DNA of 64,000 nt from Henckelia pumila (lineage: Eukaryota > Streptophyta > Magnoliopsida > Lamiales > Gesneriaceae). The notes under the pieces were generated by a model. The model was not told where the DNA came from and searched no databases. It was given only the letters and a program-made list of their open reading frames with translations. Of this stretch, positions 35,230 to 46,128 are shown in pieces. Each line of letters starts with the position of its first letter. Positions within the stretch are counted from its first letter, which is position 1. The DNA lies in contig NC_133120.1 in NCBI RefSeq assembly GCF_033568475.1, positions 82,912,151-82,976,150 of the forward strand, read 5' to 3'. The position numbers and the translations under genes are program-made.

Positions 35230-36039
35230 ATACGTGTGTTATTAGTTTACTTTAAACTACTCTCGAATGGATCCAGAACACTTGAAAATGGCCGAAAATG
35301 TTCCGAGTCTTCGACAGAATCGGAGGCTCCCAACCTGGGATCGGATGGTCCGAAGTGTCCAAGTTCGGAGGGCCTGAAGATGTTCGGAAGGGTGAAGTTC
35401 GGACGATCCGAAGAGGGATCGGACGGTCCGATCTCCATCAGATAAGATAGGATAAGGAAAATAATTTGATTGGTTGGAAGTAGAGTTCGGACGATCCGAA
35501 GTCCAGGATCGGACGGTCCGAACAGTAGCCAGACAGGTGTCCGGGGGGTGACATGAGTGACATAATATTCGAGTTCGGACGATCCGAAGTCCTGATCGGA
35601 CGGTCCGAAGTGCTATCAGGTGACACTTGTCACACATGCAGGGATCAAATGGTCTGACCCTCGTCTATAAAATGAGGTCGAGGAGCTCATTTCAGAATTG
35701 CACCAATTCCTCTCCTTCGCCCGAGTGGTCCTATTTTAGGGCTTTGGGTACTCTTATTTTAGAGTTGGAATATGAAGTATATTTTAGTATAGTCAGACAG
35801 TGTCTGACATAGTAGCGAAGCGGTGTTCGAGTAGCGGAGCGGTGCTCGTAGCTGTAGAGCTGCACCAGGGGTGTGCCCCTAGTTGCAGAATAGTCGTCAT
35901 CAGCGGGCTGACGACGAACGCATGTATAACTATGATCTCCTTAAATTATTTAGGAGTATGCAATAGCTTAGTGAAAACTTTTAGAGCTTAAATATTGATG
36001 CATGAGTATTTGCATTGTAGAGATGTTGATAGGCTTGGG
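35230..36039 (+). mobile_element. Outer Ty3-type LTR remnant, first part
   Basis: GC-richer DNA beginning abruptly around 35230-35260 after plain AT-rich sequence. It contains a promoter-like TATAAAA (35666-35672) downstream of the palindrome array. It is interrupted at 36039 by a solo LTR and resumes at 38287. Later parts (38287-38748, 59762-59862, 60062-60219) read like the R/U5 end of a Del/Tekay-type LTR, ending GGGTCGCTACA. The left terminus could not be fixed: no TG start with a matching duplication is visible, so it may be truncated. Confidence 0.55.
35340..35609. repeat. Palindrome array, 88-bp period
   Basis: Word A, TTCGGACGATCCGAA, occurs at 35398, 35486 and 35574, exactly 88 bp apart. 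Word B, ATCGGACGGTCCGA plus A or T, follows each A at 35418, 35508 and 35595, i.e. 20-22 bp on. An earlier B-type word is at 35340. Each word is a dyad (TTCGGA/TCCGAA; TCGGAC/GTCCGA) with CpG steps. The array lies directly upstream of the LTR TATA box, so it is in the promoter part (U3). Confidence 0.9.
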
Positions 36040-38281
36040 TGTAACACCCGAAATTATTTAATTTTGATCCAAGAATATTTAATTTGGGAATATCTGGAGT
36101 TTTGATTTAAATTCTAATATTCTTAAATTATTTAGGATTGAAATTGAATAAAATGAGAAGTTGAGGACTGAATTGCAATTATTGAAGTCTTGAGGGGCTA
36201 AAGTGCAAAATTCTTATTTTGGGCTGGACACTTGTTATTTTTCCTAACATTCACGTGTATATGATTTTTCCATCAGATTGTTAGAGGTAAGAACCGTGGA
36301 GACAGAGCAAAGAATTCCAAACTTCTTCTTCATTTTCAAATTGAGATATCTTTTGATACGGGTATCCGATTTCGATTCCGAAAGATGTTCTGGAATCCTC
36401 GCAAAGAAACCTTCGATTTGATGTAATTTTTCTCTTTGTTAATCAGGGTTTGGTAATTCGAAAATGATAGACACCAGACTTGTGTTTGAATTATTGTTGA
36501 TGAGCTTCTATCTTTTGTAATATTGAAGTTGGTTGAGGATTGATTGTTGTATCATGTTCTTATGATTTTCCAGCTATGATTCGACTTTTATACCTATTGA
36601 TATGTTGGGTTTGAGTTGATATACAGCTGATATGAATGTTAGATTGGTTATAGATGTGTTCGGAATCGCCGAGTTATACCGATATGCCGTCGAACTCATG
36701 ATTTGAAGTGATTTGCTATTGTTCTTGGACTAAGAAGTTGCTGAGTTATTAGCTGATGATTTCTTGCTTGTTATGCTGTGATTTTAGTGTGTAAACAGGG
36801 CATTTCAACTCATTGATCTTGACTCCGAAACCGATACAAGAACGCACAAGGTTGGTAGCGTTTTGCTTTGACGTTTGGGTTGAAACTTGAGCAGATTTTG
36901 AGATAGGTTTGGTGGTTAACTTGTACAGATTTGGACAAGCTAAAAGACATCCTAAACATCACATTTGAAAGGTAAAAGTGGACTACTATTTGATTGGGAT
37001 TACAACTCGAGATGGTTTGTATCGAGTTCCCCTAAATCACATACTTGTTTGCTTAATTGCTCTTATGTGCTTTCCTTTGAGTTGTTGAATAAGTCTTGAT
37101 GTTAATGAATGTGATTTGAATGATATATATTGCATTCATCTTGTAAGACTTGTTCTTTGATTTCAAAATGAACGGAAACGTTCGAATAGACGATTTGAGG
37201 GATTGTATATGTATGGCCTGGGTGGTTGTATAGCCTAGCGTCTGATTTACATATATAATGGCTTCAAAGTCTAGAGAAGTGAGATAAGTAGCCCCACCTT
37301 GATCTGGAGAGTCGGTGGATTAGTTATGATATCTACTTCTCGGGATCCCAACCGACGAATGAAGAGATGAACCTTGTTTTAAAACATGCATTGAAGTTAT
37401 GTTCTTTATATCATGATCTTGATATATGTTTGTATGCATGTTTAGTGCTTTTACTGGGAAATCTATTTCTCACCGGAGTTATCCGGCTATTGTTTTGTTG
37501 TATGTGTCATTGCAATAGGAGGGAGTGGAACCGGGCAAAAGCGAACGTGAAGAACAAAGGATAAAAATATAGCGTGATGATCCGAGTGTAGATGGTTGTG
37601 TGAGCTGTCATGATGTTGTTGAGTGTCTTAAACATGAGCATGTTAGAGCTACTTGTTCTAAGACTTGTTGATGAATAAGTTAGTATCTTGTTGTTGTATT
37701 TAGGATTTGATAGATGTGTAAATCCTTGAGACAACATGGTGTATCTTGATCTTTATTATATAACAATGCTTCTTGCATGTTTTTTTGGAGAGTCTTGATT
37801 ATTATGATTGTAAGGTCTTGTTATGATTTAATTCTATCCATTGTATAGCATGTTAGAATGCATGTTAGATGTTGATATGAATTAGATCATGTATGAATCC
37901 TTGTATGAGTTGATCGTGGATGGAAATGCATGAATGAACTCGTTTTTGACAGCAACCTTATCTGATCTTTTGCTTCTGGAATTGTGCTCGCTCGATCGGG
38001 CAATTCCTACCGATCGAGCGAGGCTGTTATTTCTTGAACAGAGAGTTTGAGCAGGTGTGCTCGCTCGATTGGTAGAAAATGACCGATCGAGCGAGGCCAC
38101 CATTTTGTTCACCCGAGATTTTGAGCAAAGTGCTCGCTCGATCGGTAACTTTTTACCGATCGAGCGAGGTGCTCAGTCCTTAAAAAAAAAAAGTTTTTTT
38201 ATTCATTTTGTTTAGACATTGATTATTGTCTATTTTATTTAATGATTTGATTATCGAGAGATTAGAACTCGGGTCGTCACA
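36040..38281 (+). mobile_element. Solo LTR, 2242 bp, TSD TTGGG
   Basis: Starts TGTAACACCCGAAATTATTT and ends GAACTCGGGTCGTCACA, the TG...CA termini of a long Ty3-type LTR. The 5-bp duplication TTGGG is at 36035-36039 and 38282-38286, so both ends are exact. No primer site, gag or pol lies inside, so recombination between two LTRs has removed the body. Small open frames inside (for example 37367-37564) have no family resemblance. Confidence 0.85.
37987..38168. repeat. Three-hairpin array, exact 73-bp period
   Basis: Each hairpin has a left arm CTCGCTCGATCGG (one base differs in the second) starting at 37987, 38060 and 38133, and a right arm CCGATCGAGCGAG starting 23 bp later (38010, 38083, 38156). 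Loops are ~10 bases and the spacers between hairpins differ in sequence. The array sits ~115 bp before the 3' end of the solo LTR. Confidence 0.92.
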
Positions 38282-38286
38282 TTGGG

Positions 38287-38748
38287 AACCTAGAGTGGGA
38301 CTGCTAGAACTGTCTGTAGTAATGTACGTAAGTACTGACTGAGATAGCCAGCGGATATGCATACTTATGTGTTGCATTTATGTGCTATGTTTGCATGGAT
38401 TATTATGCGTCATGTTCACATCATATTGTGAATGTACATCTTTTGAGATGAGCCATGTAGGCCGCTCAGCCATGTTCGGACGGTTGATATCGAGCGCCCC
38501 GCGACCGACGGGTTAGCCGACACTGACATCTGAAGGACACGATCCACGTCCGATAGAAATGAGTATTGTACTCAGTGGTTTGATTCCCGGGTTGTACAAC
38601 TCATGTCCTAGGCGTCATTTTGAGCAGTTGTATACAGTTATCCCAGATATGGATACCATGTCATTTGCATGCATCATGTTTGTATGTTTATCCGTACTTT
38701 CATATTGAGCGTAGTCGCTAACGTCCAGTGTTTTTGTATGTCTGGACA
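38287..38748 (+). mobile_element. Outer Ty3-type LTR remnant, second part
   Basis: Continues the outer LTR after the solo LTR. It contains one further TTCGGACGG half-word near 38479 and ends TCTGGACACTTCA, where the copia array inserted (the CTTCA is the target duplication). It continues on the far side at 59757. Confidence 0.55.
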
Positions 38749-38753
38749 CTTCA

Positions 38754-40133
38754 TGAAAGAGTTGATTCCCCGCTAGCCAAGTTGTGGCTAAGGGCTTTGA
38801 GAGTCTCTTATTGTAAACAATCTTTGTTTAATATAATTTACATTCATTAATGGCATTTTATTTATCTTTCTTCATAATGTTATATTGTGATATACTATTG
38901 TTGTTTTGATAAAGACCTTGAATATACTATAGTGTAACTAAGATGAGATAGTGAATAAAGAGAGATTACTATCATGAAACACATCTTATAGTCACTGTAT
39001 ATTCTAAACAGTTCCTAGTCAATTGAGTCGTCCGCAAATAAGGATAAGGATCGCTCGAGATAGACTAGCATTTGCGATGCCAAATACCACGTTTCATTGG
39101 TATGGAACATAGAGATGTTCAAAGCATGCAAATGGATATTCATATGATGAATGATCGAACTACCCTATTCGGACTTTTCAAGTGGTTATTATTAATTGAG
39201 TGGATAAGTCCGCGGTTTTGGTTGTACACCATTAGTCCTTACTACTTGAAACATCATGGAGACTCTATATGCTAGTACTATACTTTGACTCGTTTACCGA
39301 CTCTATGAGGGTCATCAGGTGTCGGGATTGGGTACAATTACGACACATATAGGAGTCGATGATTTGTTGTCAAGAATTCACCACACGCTTGCGAGTGTGG
39401 ATATCCTATGCGATCTGAAGAGATATTAGTGTGACAAATCTCTGGCCAGAGTACTCGATGTGATTTAGGTTACTTGGTTTCCTAGTAGCACATGCGATGT
39501 CACTATTTGATCTTCAAGATGCATTGCATAGTTATCGAATCTCGAACGACTCTCGATGTACCAATGGTTGTTGATTCGATCGGGATATATGGATGAAGGG
39601 ACCGTACTGTACGCTGACCAAAACCTACTGGTTCTTGCAGGCACTATCAGTGATACCTAGGGAATCATGGGGCGATGTTGCTAGGCGCTCTTACCATGAT
39701 TCGATGGGTAAGTCGGAAATTATTGTTCCGAGTCACAAGGAGTTGTGAGCCCACGGCTAGCTGTATCCCTGAACCATTGAAGGTCACACAAGTAATGAAT
39801 TACTAATACCCGTTGAGATAGTTAAATTAAAGGAGTTAAATTTAGCGAAAGAGAAGTTGGACTTCTTAACTAAAGGGAGTGCAATTTCCTAAAATGACAT
39901 AGGGATGGGCATTTTTGGAAATCACTGAATTCGGATTTAGAAAAATTATCTTGACTTTAAAAGATGCAGAAATGGTTTCTATGCACATTGGTAAAATCAG
40001 TTTATCAATCGGAGTCATGATAAATTTTATATTAATTTCTATAATAACATGCTTGGCTTGTTGGGCTTAAGTCATGGATTATGGGCCCTAAGAGGTTAGT
40101 GTCCTAATAGACATATAACTTAATCCAGTCTAG

Positions 40134-40192
<59 letters not shown>

Positions 40193-40665
40193 AATTTTTG
40201 AAAAACATTATTATTCCAACCTTGCAATTTTCGAAAATCACAATATATTTTCTAAGGGGGTTTTTGAAATTCCCTTCTCCTTTTTGAGAGAATTCAGTGT
40301 GTGGTTTTACATTCTGAATTGACAGATCAAATCTGTTTAATCTCTTCGATAAACATCTGATTGATTTCTAGTGCAATCAATCAGAGGGTTTTAGTTTTCT
40401 GTTCGTGAACTTAATTCAGGAGTTGATCGAGCGAGTCATCAGTTCCTGAGATTTACAACAAGAGCAGAAAATTCTGTTGGTGTCCATAATCAAGCCATAG
40501 CTTGAAGAGGTAAAATTTTAATTGTTATTATATTTTACATGTTGATTTTAATCGTTAATATTTGATACCCATGATATGAAATCGTTCCATATAAGAAAAT
40601 AAAAATTTTTAAACTTTCGCTGCACCGGGTATCACATCTTTGATCCGAGAACGCGTGTTCCAACA
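38754..40665 (+). repeat. Copia LTR1 (1912 bp)
   Basis: The left LTR. It differs from LTR2 and LTR3 at about twenty places where those two agree, including an 11-bp deletion near 40310, and has an expanded (AT)n-(GT)n run at 40139-40192. A possible splice donor (GAGGTAAAA) is at 40507-40515. Confidence 0.9.
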
Positions 40666-40666
40666 G

Positions 40667-40679
40667 TGGTATCAAAGCC
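40667..40679 (+). other. Primer binding site, copia unit 1
   Basis: TGGTATCAAAGCC one base after LTR1 is the plant tRNA-Met (initiator) primer site with one change from the usual TGGTATCAGAGCC. The same site follows LTR2 at 48021-48033. It primes minus-strand DNA synthesis. Confidence 0.85.
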
Positions 40680-42201
40680 AGGTTGCTCTCAGATCAAACG
40701 ATTAAAATTTATCGATTGTACAAAATTTTTAAGCCTCGGGTTGTTAGAAACAAAAACAAAATTTTTAAAAATAAATTTGAAGGGCAACACGGGCAGCGAT
40801 GGGCTGCACATGCCCGAGCCCCACGTGGGGGCGGGGCTGCCCGGGAACGTCCCGGGCAGCCCGGAAAATTAAAAAAAATATTTTTAAGAATTTTAAATTT
40901 TTGAAATTTTAGTTTTTGGTCCGATCAAAAATTATTTTGATTGGTCCACGAGGCATCGGATCAAATTGTTTGAGTCCGAAATTTTTAAAATTGATTTTTT
41001 TGGATAAATTTGAATTTTGGAAAATTTATAAATTTTATCCGTTAAATTAGATTTTATAAAATTAATTATTTTGGCACAATTGATGATAAGATATGATCTT
41101 ATGAATATATTAGATAAAATTTGATTTTATCTTTCCAATGATTTAATTATTGAATTAAATATTGGATAAAAGGATGATCGATGCCATGACCAATATTATA
41201 GGTGTATGTTAGGTTGTTTACATTTGGTTTTTATTATTGTTTTTTGGTTTTATTAATGGGCCTGGTTTATGGCCCGTTCCCACCCTTAAATATGTATCCC
41301 CTACTTGTCATCGAAATTTATTGTAAATTTATTAGACTTAGTAGGAGATAAAGATTTGAACACAATGGTGGACCCAACAGACAATAAAGACCGAAGAAAT
41401 GTAAATTGGAAGCTCAATGTAATAGGATTGCATTGCATACTTGCATATCACCTAGGATTGAACTTAGACTCGTGATTGGCAACCATGGGTCGATCATCCT
41501 TTATATAATATATGATATTATTGTTGTATGCATGTTTAGACTAAATTGCATGAATCCCGCAAGCATACAAATTATTTAAAGATGAGACAATTTTCAAAAT
41601 TAAAATCCCTCATTTTAAATATGATTTAAAATTGATATCAATATAAACAAAAGGGAATTTAAATATTGTTTAAATGGTCCTACCTTCCATCAACGATCAA
41701 TGTATGAGATGCTACCCGCGGGCACGGTCCGGCTCATATTATTGGAGGGGGCTCGTTCGTCGAAAAGCTGTACATTGGATCGACACATGTTGTAAGTTGG
41801 ATGAAACTCCCATGGGATTGGCTCATATTATTGGGGATCCACATGGAGACCGTCCATCACAACTTAATATTGATGAGTCATCTTGACATGTCACAATAAA
41901 CGGCGTCATATTATTGGGTCCTTATTGGACATGAGGTAAAAGAATGGGGGTTGCTTTGGAAGCAATTGGGCTCTACCTTTTGAAAATTATGGTTGGCTGA
42001 TATTATTCGGGACTATGATTTGTCAATTGGACTCCATGTTTCCACTAAGGAAACCAGTTTCTCGTTTTCACTAGAGGGTAGTGAAATCGTTAAAATAGTG
42101 GGAGTAAAATTCATAAAATAAATCTCGCCATATTTTATGTCTTAGTAAATTAATTAAGCAATCACTGATTATTGTCTGTTTCTTTTCAGTATTTCATTAC
42201 A
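40680..42201 (+). other. Long copia leader with repeated CATATTATTGG words
   Basis: A 1.5-kb non-coding leader between primer site and gag. The word CATATTATTGG occurs at 41735, 41824 and 41907, and a variant GATATTATTCGG at 41999, so steps are 89, 83 and 92 bp. All four are also present in unit 2. The leader ends TTTCTTTTCAG (to 42189), 12 bases before the gag ATG, a strong splice-acceptor look-alike. Confidence 0.6.
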
Positions 42202-45200
42202 ATGAATTCGCGCAATCCACTATTCTCAATTCTCGAACAAAACAAACTGACTGGCGCAAACTATACGGAATGGTTCCGTAAGTTAAAGATTGTTTTAAGT
42301 TCAGAAAAGGTTTTCTACGTGTTAGAAAAGCCTCCTCCGAAAGAAGCCCCGGCTGATGTGAGTCCGGAAGAATTGGCCAAACTTGACAAATGGTGGGACC
42401 ATGATGTCAAGGCCAAATGTTACATGCAGGTTTCGATGTCTGATGAACTTCAGAGGAGATTTGAGAATGCAGTGAATGCTGCTGACATTCACGATACTCT
42501 CAAGGAACTTTTTGGAGCTCAGTCAAGATCGGAGAGGTATGCCACCGTCAAAGAGCTCATGACATGCCGCATGCGAGATGGGACTTCGGTCCATGAGCAT
42601 GGGGTACACGTGATTGGGCTCATTGAAAAGTTGGTAACACTCGATTTGATATTGGAGCACGAACTGAATGCGGACTTGTTACTTCTTTCACTTCTTTCAT
42701 CGTTTGACGGTTTTGTGATGAACTTCAATATGAACAAAATAGAGGCCACCCTTGAAGAGATGGTCAATATGCTTGTCACATATGAGGCCACATTAAAGAA
42801 GGATAAACCAGTATTTTTTGTTGGTTCCTCTTCTAACTCTAAGAAGAGGCCAAATGGAAAGAGTAAGAAAAGTTCTGTCCCACCAAAGAAAACTGTGCCA
42901 AAGAAGAAGAACAAAACAAAGGCTTCAAACATGAACAGATCTGAAGACGTTTGCAATCACTGCAAGAAACCCGGTCATTGGAAACGTAACTGCAAAGAAT
43001 ATCTCGAGCAGTTGCGAACTTCAAAAGGTATGTTTTACATTGAAATAAATGTTTCACTTAATACTACTTCTTGGGTTTTGGATACCGGATGTGGATCTCA
43101 CATTTGCAATGATTTGTAGGTGATGACAAGAAGTCGTAAGCTTAGGATGGGTGAGACCCACCTAAGGCTCGAAAATGGTTCTAGAGTTGAAGCCAAAGCT
43201 GTGGGAGACGTTTATTTAGTTTTGCAGAACAATTTTAAGTTACTTTTGAGAGATGTTTTATTTGTGCCAGATTTGGTTAAAAACATTATTTCTGTTTCTA
43301 TGCTTGATAGAGATGGTTTTTTTTGCAATTTTGTGAATGAGATTTGCAATATTTACAAGAATAAATGTTTGATTGGATGTGGACAACTTGAAAACGATCT
43401 ATATAACTTAAAATTAAAAGACGTACCAATTAATTATGTTGATAAACCGGCAACAACAAATAAAAGGACAAACGATAGTCAAAACCCGGCAAACCTTTGA
43501 CATGCTAGGCTAGGTCATATTTCCTCAAGGAGGATGAACAAGCTAGTGGGAGAGGGCATGTTTGATATGTCTGATATTAACTCTCTACCAACTTATGAGT
43601 CCTGCCTAAAAGGAAAAATGACTAAAACTCCTTTCAAAGGAAAACCTGAGCGTAGTCAAAATCTATTGGATTTGATCCATACAGATGTTTGCGGCCCATT
43701 TAGTATTGGTACTAAATTTGGTCACACCTACTTCATTACCTTTACTGATGATTATTCTAGGTATGGGTATTTATATTGATGAAATATAAGTCTGAATCAT
43801 TTGAAAAGTTCAAAGAATTCAAGGCTGAAGTAGAAAATAAACTAGGAAAAAGTATTAAAGCACTTCGATCGGATCGAGGTGGAGAATACTTAAGTACCGA
43901 GTTTTTGGGCTATCTAAAAGAGAATGAGATTCTCTCTCAGCGGACTCCTCCTATGACACCTCAGCTAAATGGTGTTTCGAAGCGTCGCAATCGAACATTG
44001 TTGGACATGGTTCGATCTATGATGAGCTTCACTGAGCTTCCACCTTCGTTTTGGGGCTATGCGCTTGAAACAGCGGTATTGTTGTTGAACAATGTCCACA
44101 CTAAAGCAGTGAACAAAACTCCATATGAATTATGGACTGGAAAAACTCCTAAGTATTCGTACTTGAGGATTTGAGGATGTCCTGCTTATGTGAAGCAGAC
44201 AGTGGGAGATAAGTTGGATAGTCAATCCACCTTATGTTATTTTGTAGGTTATCCGAAGAATTCAATCGGATATTATTTTTATCATCCTACTGAAACAAAA
44301 GTGTTTGTTTCGGGGAATGCCACCTTCATGGAGAAGGAGTTCTTACTTGATAAGAAAGACAAGATGATGGAACTTGAAGAAATTCAAGAAGAACCTGAGA
44401 TACAAAATAACGATACCACACCTCAGGAACCATTAAACGACACGCCTCTTTTTAGAAGATCCGAGAGGACTTCTAGACCTCCTATTTGATATGGTTTACT
44501 TCTTGAAGGGGATCAAAGTGAACTCGACATTGGATGTGATCCAAGAAACTTCAAGGAAGCATTTTCTGATGCGGATTCGAATTTATGGCTTGAAGCTATG
44601 CAGTCGGAAATAGACTCGATGCATACAAACCAAGTTTGGTCTTTAGTAGATCCTCCCGATGGAATTGTTCCAATAGGGTGTAAATGGATATACAAGAGAA
44701 AACTTGGACCTGATGGTAAGGTATTGACCTACAAGGCACGATTGGTGGCAAAAGGTTATACTGAAAGACAAGGTGTTGACTATGATGAAACCTTTTCACC
44801 AGTCGCAATGCTCAAATCCATAAGAATCCTTATTGTCATAGCAGCGTGGTATGACTATGAGATATGGCAAATGGACGTGAAGACTGCATTTATTAATGGA
44901 AACATTAAGGAATAGATTTATATGATGCAGCCTGAGGGATTCACATCCATGGGAAGCGAGCATAAGGTATGCAAGCTTCAGAGATCAATTTATGATCTCA
45001 AACAGGCATTAAGAAGTTGGAACCAGAAATTTGATGAAACAATAAAGGACTTTGGTTTCATCAAGAACCCGGAGGAACCATGCGTGTACAAGAAAGTAGT
45101 TAAAGATGCTGTGACGTTCTTAGTGCTTTATGTTGATGATATTTTACTCATTGGGAATGATGTAGGGATGTTGCAGTCAACAAAGATATGGTTATCAGGT

Positions 45201-46114
45201 AGATTCTCGATGAAGGACTTAGGTGAGGCATCCTATATTCTAGGAATACAGATCTATAGAGATAGATCTAAGAGAATGATATGACTCACTCAAGCTACCT
45301 ACATCGACACTATATTGAAGAGGTTCTCTATGGATAAGTCCAAGAGAGGACATCTACCTATGTGTCATGGAGTTTCTCTATCCAAGTCTATGTCTCCCAA
45401 GACTGACGAAGAGATAGAGAAAATGACACACATACCATATGCATCAGCCATAGGTAGTATCATGTATGGGATGATATCTACCAGACTGGATGTAGCCTTT
45501 GCTCTGAGTGTCACGAGCAGATATCAGGCCAATCCCGGTCAAATTCATTGAAAAGCTGTGAAGGATATTCTAAAGTACTTGAGAAGGACTAAGAATATAT
45601 TCATGGTTTATGGGGAAGAAAATTGAAATTGGAAGGCTATACCGACTCTAGCTTCCAAAGTGACGTGGATGACTCAAATTCAACCTCTGGATTTGTATTC
45701 ATTCTCAATGGTGGTGCTGTCTCTTGGAAGAGTTCCAAGCAGGACACCACAGCGGATTCCACCACTGAGGCAAAATAAATTGCAGCATCAGCTGCTGCTA
45801 AAGAGGCCTTTTGGATGAAGAATTTCGTCCAAGAGTTGGGCGTAATTCCTGAAGCTGTTGGTCCAATCCCGGTGTACTGTGACAGCACTGGTGCCGTTGC
45901 TCAGGCAAAAGAACCAAGGTCTCATCAAAGATCCAAACACATACTGAGGAAATACCACATCATCCGGGAGATCGTGGAAAGAGGAGACATCACTGTCGAG
46001 AGAGTGGCCTCTGCAGACAATATCGCTGATCCACTTACTAAGCCCTTTCCAGGACCATTTTTTGACAAACATCACGAAGCAATGAGACTACGTAGTATGA
46101 ATAGTTGGCTATAG
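42202..46114 (+). pseudogene. Copia gag-pol, unit 1 (broken)
   Basis: Gag starts M-N-S-R-N-P at 42202 (an upstream in-frame Met at 42172 lies in the leader). A CCHC knuckle (C-x2-C-x4-H-x4-C) is at ~42951-42993, protease W-V-L-D-T-G-C-G-S at ~43072-43100, and integrase with H-T-D and F-T-D-D-Y-S-R at ~43678-43770. Reverse transcriptase has Y-V-D-D near 45133, and RNase H ends at 46114. Breaks: TAG 43117, TGA 43498, one-base loss near 43779, TGA 44172, TGA 44487, TAG 44913, TGA 45282, TGA 45549, a frame slip with TGA 45624, and TAA 45775. Most stops are single transitions of Trp, Arg or Gln codons when compared with unit 2. No functional product. Confidence 0.92.
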
Positions 46115-46128
46115 GGCAAGTGAGAGAT
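46114..46128 (+). other. Polypurine tract, copia unit 1
   Basis: GGGCAAGTGAGAGAT directly precedes LTR2; the same tract is at 57848-57862 before LTR3. It is the expected primer for plus-strand synthesis. Confidence 0.7.

Noticed and set aside
35257-35637. 126-codon minus-strand Ser/Arg-rich frame
   Set aside because: It is produced by the periodic palindrome array, whose words read as repeated Arg-Thr-Val-Arg or Ser-Asp-Arg in several frames on both strands.
37987-38168. Regularly spaced hairpins reminiscent of a CRISPR array
   Set aside because: Only three units, 73-bp period, located inside a plant LTR with no cas genes; the genome is eukaryotic.
36040-38281. Small frames inside the solo LTR as genes
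   Set aside because: They fall wholly within an LTR with exact borders and have no domain.
42519-42956. 145-codon minus-strand frame inside copia gag
   Set aside because: Antisense to gag coding sequence and repeated opposite unit 2; a shadow of the gag frame.
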